DNA of 64,000 nucleotides from Ophiosphaerella korrae (Eukaryota > Ascomycota > Dothideomycetes > Pleosporales > Phaeosphaeriaceae): NCBI GenBank assembly GCA_028456385.1, contig JALNQF010000007.1:372001-436000 (forward strand), given 5' to 3'. Within the stretch, counting starts at the first letter, position 1. Every line of letters begins with the position of its first letter. Positions 56,872 to 64,000 of this stretch are shown here, one piece after another. Under the pieces are notes generated by a model. It was given only the letters and a program-made list of their open reading frames with translations, had not been told where the DNA came from and did no database searches. The translations under genes were made by a program, and so were the position numbers.

Positions 56872-58905
56872 TTAGGAATATGACCCTGGTGCCCAACTCT
56901 TTCTCCCTTCTTTCTGATCCTTACCCTCGAAGAAGATGTCGACCTGGTTTGGCTGCCCGTTTCGACCCTCTCTGTAGTCGTACCGGATCTTTTTCCATTT
57001 GAGTTTCGGGTGGGATTTGATTTCGCTGCCGCTGAGGTTCATGCCTGATCTGCCGATACGGGAGATGACGGGGCTTAAGAGCATGGCCATGCTGAAGAAA
57101 CTGTCATCGCGCACGATTGTACGATGCGCGAAGATGACAAGAAGACATAATGCGGCTAATTGAATGCTGCATATACTACCGAGTATGCATGTGACCCAAA
57201 ACCAGTCCACATCGAGTTGCTGGCCTTGGGTGGGGCGTGTGCGTTGGTTTGTAAGGTTGTAGCGGATGCCGTGGTCGTCGAAGGCTGCTACTGCGCCGAT
57301 TGTGAAGCGCATCAGCATGTGTTCGACCTCTTGGTTTATTACAGCTCTTGCGGGTGACCATTTCGAGCCTTGTGGGTAGGAGCGTGTTTGCCGGTCTGTC
57401 CAATTGTTCCATGCAATTCCAGTCCAGCCAATCGCTCCCGCGGCGATGCGTGCGAAGTCGTCAGTCCCATATACAGATTCTGAGTCAGCCTCAGTGTGCG
57501 TGGTGATATCGTCTTTGCCCTGGGCTTTGGAGATCTCAGATAGTGTGTTATTACATAGGAATAGCTTCGTGTCCTTGATGGTACTGTTATCGTTGTCTCT
57601 ATTTTGGAGTACAGTGAAATTGGTACATCGCGAACCACAGAATGCGTCATGAGAGGCAATCCATGTAACTGTGCCAGGGGCGTGCTCGGGAATTTTATAC
57701 TTCGTCCACTCTTTGCCCTTGGCTTTACCCTCAATAAACATGCTTCCAAATTCTTCTATATCTTCGTCGTCGCTAACAACATCTCCACGAACTTCCAGTT
57801 GCTCGCGGGTTGCCGTTGATTGCGTCTTACGATTGCTGAGAACATAATTGGTGTACTGGTGCGCTGGGTCACGATTAAAAAACCGATATTCCCAAGACCT
57901 GTTTCCCTGGTAAACCGGCGTGCCTGGCAATGTCGATAGATCCTTCTTCGTCTCGTTCATCTTGAATTCGGGATATACCATGGCCTCCATTCCGAAAACC
58001 CATGCAGCATCCATTGAGGTTACATTAGATTTTGGATCTGGGTTGGTATGCCAGTGAGTCAGATCCGCAACAGTGACGTTACCTTGGATCATAAGCGGTA
58101 CGAGAGAGTTCTCTATAGGCCAGAACAAACTGAGCAATGCCACCAAAACTTGAGAACTAAGGTTGATTGAGAGCCAGGAGAAACAGACAAGCCACATCCA
58201 TTTCGTTCCATCCTTTCTAGCATCTCTGAACCATTTGAGATTTCCAAGGTAGCTTTGGCCGCGAATCCCAGGCATGGAGATAAACATGAGCTTGGTGATT
58301 TTGATGAGCGAGTTCGACTGTAAGATGAGGTCGAAGACTTCCAAACTCATATATCTCCGGGCTAAGAATGTCCATCGGAATGTATTAGCGTAGTGTTTGA
58401 GAGATGACAGGAGATTGAGACCCAAACATAGGGAAAGAAAAATCGTGACTGAGTTGAAGACTCTGACATCGATTTTTGACAAAACAATCGGGTCTCCAAA
58501 GCCTTCCCATGACTTCAAACAGACACATATTAATACACTAAATAGTAGCGTAATAAGGAACTTGATTCCACCAGTCTTGAATAGTTTTTTCCGCGATTCG
58601 TTATGATCAAAACGTTTGACTTGGTGAGTTCCATGAGCGTGGAAGCTGTCGCCCGTCGGAGAGTTATTGTCTGCATTGGACTCGATATCGAATGTTAAGG
58701 TTGGTGTGTTGAGGTATGTGTAATTTCCTCTTTTTGCTTCCATGGTGGAATCGGGGGTTGCAAGAGGGTGTGAATATGGAGAAGCATTGCCATATTCTAT
58801 ACCTAAACCACCACCATAGGCTGTCTCGACATCCTCGAAAGGTGATGTAGGCGGGTTCAAAGGTTGAGTATCGGACCTGTTACTGGTCCTCCGGTTGAAA
58901 TCCAT
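56872..58905 (-). CDS. large fungal-specific membrane protein, unknown function
   Basis: Single exon, 677 residues. Hydrophobic segments lie at about 115-133 (FLITLLFSVLICVCL), 149-170 (VTIFLSLCLGLNLLSSL), 240-265 (SQVLVALLSLFWPI) and near 585-605 (CSIQLAALCLLVIFA). Between the third and fourth there is a long, N-glycosylation-rich region with cysteines (DAFCGSRCTNF), likely extracytosolic. The N-terminal 110 residues are polar and disordered. This layout is common in ascomycete proteins of unknown role. I see no catalytic motif. Confidence 0.85.
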   Translation of the reverse strand: MDFNRRTSNRSDTQPLNPPTSPFEDVETAYGGGLGIEYGNASPYSHPLATPDSTMEAKRGNYTYLNTPTLTFDIESNADNNSPTGDSFHAHGTHQVKRFDHNESRKKLFKTGGIKFLITLLFSVLICVCLKSWEGFGDPIVLSKIDVRVFNSVTIFLSLCLGLNLLSSLKHYANTFRWTFLARRYMSLEVFDLILQSNSLIKITKLMFISMPGIRGQSYLGNLKWFRDARKDGTKWMWLVCFSWLSINLSSQVLVALLSLFWPIENSLVPLMIQGNVTVADLTHWHTNPDPKSNVTSMDAAWVFGMEAMVYPEFKMNETKKDLSTLPGTPVYQGNRSWEYRFFNRDPAHQYTNYVLSNRKTQSTATREQLEVRGDVVSDDEDIEEFGSMFIEGKAKGKEWTKYKIPEHAPGTVTWIASHDAFCGSRCTNFTVLQNRDNDNSTIKDTKLFLCNNTLSEISKAQGKDDITTHTEADSESVYGTDDFARIAAGAIGWTGIAWNNWTDRQTRSYPQGSKWSPARAVINQEVEHMLMRFTIGAVAAFDDHGIRYNLTNQRTRPTQGQQLDVDWFWVTCILGSICSIQLAALCLLVIFAHRTIVRDDSFFSMAMLLSPVISRIGRSGMNLSGSEIKSHPKLKWKKIRYDYREGRNGQPNQVDIFFEGKDQKEGRKSWAPGSYS

Positions 58906-60159
58906 GGTATCGTCCTGTCATCTAAAAGCAGCCCAGTTTGAGGGTTCGTGATATGCCCATGCGCCGGACTGTTTGGATAAAGACTCAAGGGCCTGGAAAG
59001 GTTGGGAAACACACGAGCGACTTTGGCTTATCGAATCCTGTGAGTTGATGTAGCGCGCACGTGGCGAGGATCCTGCCAAGTATCGTGGCTGTCCTAATAT
59101 GGACAGTGGGCATAAATAGATATTTGAGCTTGTAGTCATGCCCCATTCATTGCTGTTAATGAGGTAGGCAGAAGGCACAAGTGTTGCTAGATCGACTTGA
59201 GTTTAGAGGAGAGAACGAAAAGCTTTGTCTTCTCAATGGCAATGCCCGAACCTATGCGGACCCACCTGGCGTCAAAATTGGGGGCTGACCTTGGGGGTTG
59301 GAAGCGAACGGGCTGGACGTTCTAGCCCAAACCTTTCGACAAGAGCGACCTGGGAAACAAAAATAGCTTGATAATGCGCAAACGCTTCTGAATAGGGTAG
59401 GCTCAAAGGCCAGAATTGTATGTGCCGTCATTGTATCCTCTTACCTGCCTAATCATGAAGCACACCAAGCTTTGCGAAATCCCATGTCGAGTCTAAAGCT
59501 TGCGCAGAAGCTTGTGCATGGCGCAGCAGCGGGTGGCCTTATGATTCCGCGTGAGGCTGACGGGCTAAGGCAAATTTCAGCTAGGTAGATTGAGACTCCG
59601 ACTGTCAGTTGCGGACTGGCAAAATGTGTCGACTGTGTCTAACCCAGTTGAGGTTAGGGCTCATGAGCAATTTGGGGGCTGAAGGGGCGTTCAAAGTTAG
59701 GGGCTGAAGGCTATCAAAAGACACGCGAGTGCAGATCATAACCAAAATGTCATAATTCAGACGAGGGACAGCCTAATAATTGTCATAAATCTTGCGATCA
59801 TGGAGATGTTGTTGGTGGAGCACAGGGAAACACCCCACTTGTGTCACTTCATCGAGGTGGGAAAGTTTCCTATACCGTTTCTGGATTCTTCTTGTCGTTA
59901 CGTGACTCTGACTAATCCACCCAATATATATTTTCCACCCATTGACAGAGGCATATCAGGTAGATGACAAACCCGGAGTGAAGTTCATACCGCCAAACGG
60001 AGGAGCAGGATAGCGTAGGGCGTGCACTCGACAGTGGAGCGTCCGGGGTCAATGAGAACAACATGATAGCTACTTATGATATACAATGTACATATATTCA
60101 GTCATCTATAAAGCCGTCGCACCAGCGTAATCACTCAAACACTACATCAACCTTCCACA
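58906..60159. other. divergent spacer between the membrane protein and GST genes
   Basis: No supported gene in 1.25 kb. GGGGCTGA occurs near 59281, 59670 and 59701, which could be regulatory or chance. An 86-codon open frame at 58918-59178 on the minus strand ends next to the membrane-protein start and looks random. Confidence 0.45.
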
Positions 60160-61033
60160 ATGTCATCTCAAGTCATCCTCTACGATCTCCCCAGCCAACA
60201 AGGCATAGCATGGTCCGTGAATCCATGGAAAAGTTCGTCCATCACCGCAGACTCAAAAACCCACGCTAAGAATGCCAGCCCGCATGATCCTTAACTACAA
60301 AGGTATCGACTACAAAACAGAATGGACCGAGTTCCCAGACATCGAACCGAAAATGAAGTCCTTGTACGTATACCATAACCAATTCGCACACTCGTCTAAC
60401 ACCCCCTAGCGGCCTCGCACCAAACGACCCCAACTCCCCCGGGTACTTCGCAGACTATAGTATACCGACTATTAAATATGCCAACGGCACCCACCAAATG
60501 GACTCGTGGCCCATTGCCCACGAACTCGAGAAACAGTACCCATCGCCCTCGCTCCACCTCGACGACCCTATTGTCGTGCAAGTACGCGACCACATCGCTA
60601 AGCTGGTCATGCCTTTGGTTCCTTTCTGGCAGCCCAATGTCCCGCTGCTGCTGAACAAGCGGTCTGCTGACTACTTTTATGAGACGAGGGAGAAGATGGT
60701 GGGCATGCCGGTCCAAGAGTTTTGGCGGACGAAGGCGAACGAGGGGTGTTGGGAGGACGTGAAGGCGCCGGCAAAGGAGATTGGAGAGTGGTTGGGGAAA
60801 AATGAGGGGCCGTTTTTCCTCGGCGAGACGGGTAAGAAAGCACTTGGTTCTTATTGGGTTTTTGTGCGGTTTGCTAACGTGGGCTAGTTTCGTATGCGGA
60901 TTTCATTTTTGTTACGTTCTTGCACTTTTACAAGAGGCTTGACGAGAAAGTTTTTGAGCGGTTTGTGGCGCTTGATCCGGCGTTCTTGAGGGTGTATGAG
61001 GCATGTGGGAAGTGGCTTGAAAAGGAGGACTGA
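60160..61033 (+). CDS. glutathione S-transferase, etherase-like class
   Basis: Four exons (60160-60232, 60279-60363, 60410-60831, 60888-61033), 241 residues, all phases consistent. The thioredoxin-like N-domain contains LPSQQGIAWSVNPWK, joined across the first intron to TRMILNYKGIDYKTEW, and then the glutathione-site block YSIPTIKY with GTHQMDSWPIA. The all-helical C-domain follows, with the N-capping-box-like VSYADFIFVTFL. This pattern is that of fungal GSTs of the GSTFuA/etherase-like group; the class is my inference. The first intron uses the downstream AG at 60277-60278; the nearer AG at 60269-60270 would shift the frame. Confidence 0.88.
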
Positions 61034-61304
61034 GAGGCTCGTTCTGGCACGAGGATAGAAATAGAATGTTGTTGCTGGTCGTAAAATCATAAATGTGACA
61101 ATTGGTAACGATCATGCTCTCATTATCGTCTCATCATCATCGCCCCATAGGCCTCGGCCCTGGCCCTCCACTACTCCGCAGCAATGCTATGCTGATCAAG
61201 ACTGCCATTGTCGCGACAATGACGATGCCCACTGTCTGCGAGGTTCCGTTTTCTTGCTGTTTCTCGATGTTGTAGCTTCTAGCATGCCTGCTATATCTGA
61301 TTTT

Positions 61305-62042
61305 TTACTCCTCAGCTTCGCTGATCTTCCTGCCGAGCCCGAGATAGTCTCGTAATAACGGGTCATCAGACTCGCTGAGATCAAGCCACTCTCTCGGCTT
61401 TTCCACATGTCCAAGAGGGGATGCAATGTTCAGCCCTCTAAATTCACCCTCTAATCCCTTCTTCCATCCTTTGGTTATTGTTTCGTCGTTCGGTAGCCAC
61501 TCTTGTAGCATCTGTAACGGTAATGTGCGAAACACTAGTGCCATCCACATTTCGAGCACGTTTAGGAGTAGGTCTAAGTGATCCATTCCGGGTAGGTTCC
61601 TATTGCTGTTTATGGCTGACGGCACCCGCGCAAGTATGCCTATGGCGTTGTATATGCTGTGTTGCATAGCGTGATAATGGAAGCTGGGGTTGTCCCTTCG
61701 ATATCGGAAGTTGAGATGCTGAGCAGTGCGTGCACGCATAGAACTCGTTTGGCCAATATAGATGTGGACCTTTCTGTCCAGGCCAAGTACACCATTCATA
61801 TATACAGCTTTTCCGTCTAACCTAATATCACCGCCCACAGCTTTCAACCCGTTGAAACTCCATCGCCCGTTGAGGAAGGTCCAGACTTGTGGTCTGATGC
61901 ATTGAAAACAGAATTGTGCAAGATTAGGGTGGCACTGAACCCATTCACCGTACTTTTCATAGTCAATCGTATCCTCCTCTTTCAGCCTATCAAGAAGGTA
62001 GGTTAAGATTTTTTGGGCTTCTAATTGCGCTAATGTAGACAT
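61305..62042 (-). CDS. GIY-YIG nuclease-like protein
   Basis: Single exon, 245 residues. The middle shows features of a GIY-YIG catalytic domain: KAVYMNGVLG as the first strand, then HIYIGQTSSMRARTAQHLN (about 93-111) with YIG, a Q-T turn and the catalytic arginine, then HYHAMQHS with histidines in the usual region. The N-terminal 50 residues are helical, and the C-terminal 100 residues show no known motif. GIY-YIG domains cut DNA in repair, restriction and homing. I see no homing-type DNA-binding repeats or transposon ends around it. The role is unknown. Confidence 0.6.
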   Translation of the reverse strand: MSTLAQLEAQKILTYLLDRLKEEDTIDYEKYGEWVQCHPNLAQFCFQCIRPQVWTFLNGRWSFNGLKAVGGDIRLDGKAVYMNGVLGLDRKVHIYIGQTSSMRARTAQHLNFRYRRDNPSFHYHAMQHSIYNAIGILARVPSAINSNRNLPGMDHLDLLLNVLEMWMALVFRTLPLQMLQEWLPNDETITKGWKKGLEGEFRGLNIASPLGHVEKPREWLDLSESDDPLLRDYLGLGRKISEAEE

Positions 62043-62771
62043 TATATAATAGTCGTGTAGGCTATTTTGAGTACGCCTGTAGAAATCGCGTTTCGAACAA
62101 TTAGATAAGATTCTTTCACTGGAATCGATAACAATTGTTATGGTGAGTGAGAGAAGTGATGTGACAGCGTGCGCGTGTTACGACGCGCCTAGGTAGGCAG
62201 GCAACAACAAGCCTCTAACTCCATACAGAACCTGCAGCCTAGCAAACTAAGACACGAAGATTGATGGACTCGACTCGAATATTCTGGTATGGGATGATGA
62301 GTTGAGGCTGACAGTTCTTAGCGTCAAAGGCCAACTTACCCAAATAGGCAAGACTTGTAGAGGTGTAGATTACGGGCGCCCCTCCTGTGCCGACGGGGTT
62401 GCAGTTGGCGCAGGGGTACAGTGGGCAATTTGCCATTTGGTCGAAGTGCCACTTCAATTCTGATTGAATGGTTTTGGCCGAGGTATTGAGGTACAAACAT
62501 AACAGGCAGAATATTTCCAATAAATTAATTCAGCATGCAGAATGTTGTTGTGCTATGTGTGTGTGGGCTGGTCCAGTGTCGGGGCAGGATGGGCGATCTA
62601 ATCTTATCTCATCAAGATCCCTGCCACTTGAGGCCACAGCGCAACATGGCAAGCGCAAGCTCCAGACACTCATAGACCAACACGCTGCTTTCTTTCCTGC
62701 CTCAACTGCACTTGGACTATTCAACCGCTAATCCTAGCCTCCACATTCGACTCCCTTCTATTCCAGCAGTC
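62043..62771. other. divergent spacer before SEC13
   Basis: No supported gene. A 93-codon minus-strand open frame at 62239-62520 has several cysteines and a hydrophobic start but no clear domain; I leave it uncalled. The last 40 bases before the SEC13 ATG are C/T-rich. Confidence 0.45.
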
Positions 62772-63980
62772 ATGGTGAGTTTCTCTCCCAGAGTAGAATG
62801 CGCCTTCCGAACTTCTCCCGCTAATTCGTCGTTTCTGCATTCCAGGCCAATGTTATACAGAACACCGGCCACGATGAAATGATTGTACGTCTATCCATGC
62901 GCAACAGGCTTTCTATATTCGGCACACACGTATACAATCCCTAAGCGCTGCAACACCCTCGCAAAGACAACACAATGGCCGGGGGCGGACGAAACGTGGA
63001 CCTCCTCTCAATTGAAGCTAACGAAGCTCAGCATGATGCCGTGCTCGATTACTACGGCCGGCGGTTGGCGACCTGCTCCTCAGATAAGACGATTAAGATC
63101 TTCGAGGTCGATGGTGATAAACACACACTAGTCGAGACACTGAGAGGGTATATGGACCTCCTACACCGCGACAGCTTGTGTTGACGACTTGACAGACACG
63201 AAGGCGCAGTCTGGTGCGTGGCATGGGCGCATCCCAAATACGGAAACATCCTCGCTTCCTCTTCCTATGACGGCAAAGTCATCATTTGGCGCGAACAGTC
63301 TGGCTCCTGGCAAAAGATCTACGAGGTCGCCTTACACACCGCCTCTGTAAACCTTGTCGCTTGGGCGCCTCACGAAGCCGGCTGTCTCCTCGCATGCGCC
63401 TCCTCTGACGGCAATGTTTCGGTACTCGAATTTAAGAACGATGCCTGGACACACCAAATCTTCCAGGCCTGTGGTAGCGGCGTGAACAGCGTATCCTGGG
63501 CGCCAGCCGTTGCACCAGGTCAGGTTATCAGCGCAAGCGGCAACCAAGTTGGAGCCGCAAGACGCTTTGTTACGGGTGGAAGCGATTGTCAGGTCAAGCT
63601 GTGGGATTTCAGCGCCGACATAGGGAGCTGGCAGAGCACTCAGATCTTATCAGGACACACAGATTGGGTGCGTGATGTTGCCTGGTCACCCACCGTTCTT
63701 TCCAAATCATACATCGCCTCTGCCTCACAAGACAAGACGGTTCGCATCTGGACATCTTCGGATCTGCGTAAGTGTGCTCCATGTTTGAGAACCAAAGCCA
63801 TGCTGATTATACATAGGTGAATGGAAGTCTACCGTTCTCAACGTGGATGCAAACGCCTGGCGCGTAAGCTGGAGTCTAAGCGGTAATGTGCTAGCAGTCA
63901 GCACTGGCGACAATAGGGTGAGCCTGTGGAAGGAGAGGCTGAGCGGCGGGTGGGAGTGCGTCAAGACCATTGAAGAATAA
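62772..63980 (+). CDS. SEC13: COPII coat and nuclear pore protein Sec13
   Basis: Five coding exons (62772-62774, 62846-62884, 63032-63147, 63196-63767, 63817-63980), 297 residues. Sec13 is a six-bladed beta-propeller that forms the outer COPII cage with Sec31 and also sits in the Nup84 complex. WD repeats are visible as [74 protein letters not shown] and [12 protein letters not shown]. The N-terminus [18 protein letters not shown] is the usual Sec13 beginning and requires the first coding exon to be the ATG alone, followed by GTGAGT. The gene ends 20 bases before the window edge and is complete. Confidence 0.95.
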
Positions 63981-64000
63981 GGCTATGTTCCGGACCACGG

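Noticed and set aside
59281..59708. Repeated GGGGCTGA strings in the GST upstream region
   Set aside because: Three short matches in 430 bp without fixed spacing; I cannot separate this from chance.
62239..62520. 93-codon minus-strand cysteine-containing open frame
   Set aside because: The hydrophobic start is not a convincing signal peptide, no homologue comes to mind and no intron extends it sensibly.

Overview
The window is nuclear DNA of a filamentous ascomycete, most likely a plant-associated Dothideomycete (Pleosporales-like). Most genes are cut by short GT-AG introns of about 45-65 nt with CTAAC/CTGAC-type branch sites. Orthologues of housekeeping fungal genes (DNA2, SSK2, MSH5, HSP78, EF-1 beta, SEC13) alternate with cell-wall and plant-wall hydrolases, a small secreted protein and gene-poor, AT-richer blocks that hold broken genes. 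Species assignment is inference; I could run no search. Exon joins were chosen by hand from splice signals, and lengths were checked for reading-frame consistency.

Layout. 0.3-3.6 kb: class I alpha-mannosidase (GH47) and a Bgl2-type GH17 wall glucan enzyme. 4.4-8.1 kb: a long fungal-specific membrane protein gene on the minus strand with several frame breaks. 8.7-14 kb: DNA2 helicase/nuclease, divergent from a mitochondrial 2-oxodicarboxylate carrier (14.5-15.9 kb). 16.3-20.8 kb: the HOG-pathway MAPKKK SSK2. 20.8-26.7 kb: gene-poor, with one small secreted cysteine protein and two copies of a 128-bp foldback MITE. 26.7-32.2 kb: a fungal SLATT-domain protein with amphipathic repeats, then an NRPS-like A-T-R1-R2 enzyme of the glycine betaine reductase (ATRR) type. 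33.7-38.2 kb: a graveyard of three decayed genes (reverse-transcriptase-like protein, LysM protein, unknown protein), whose stop codons fit C:G to T:A change as made by RIP.

38.7-41.8 kb: a convergent pair of plant-wall enzymes (exopolygalacturonase GH28 and a GH30_7-type xylanase). 42.5-50 kb: MSH5, HSP78 with a strong heat-shock element in its promoter, and EF-1 beta. 51-64 kb: MFS transporter, mitochondrial membrane protein, SAM methyltransferase, secreted tyrosinase, large membrane protein, GST, GIY-YIG nuclease-like protein and SEC13.

The most distinctive items are the ATRR-type carboxylate reductase, the SLATT protein, the RIP-marked reverse-transcriptase relic, the MITE pair, two GC-AG introns and an 11-nt microexon.
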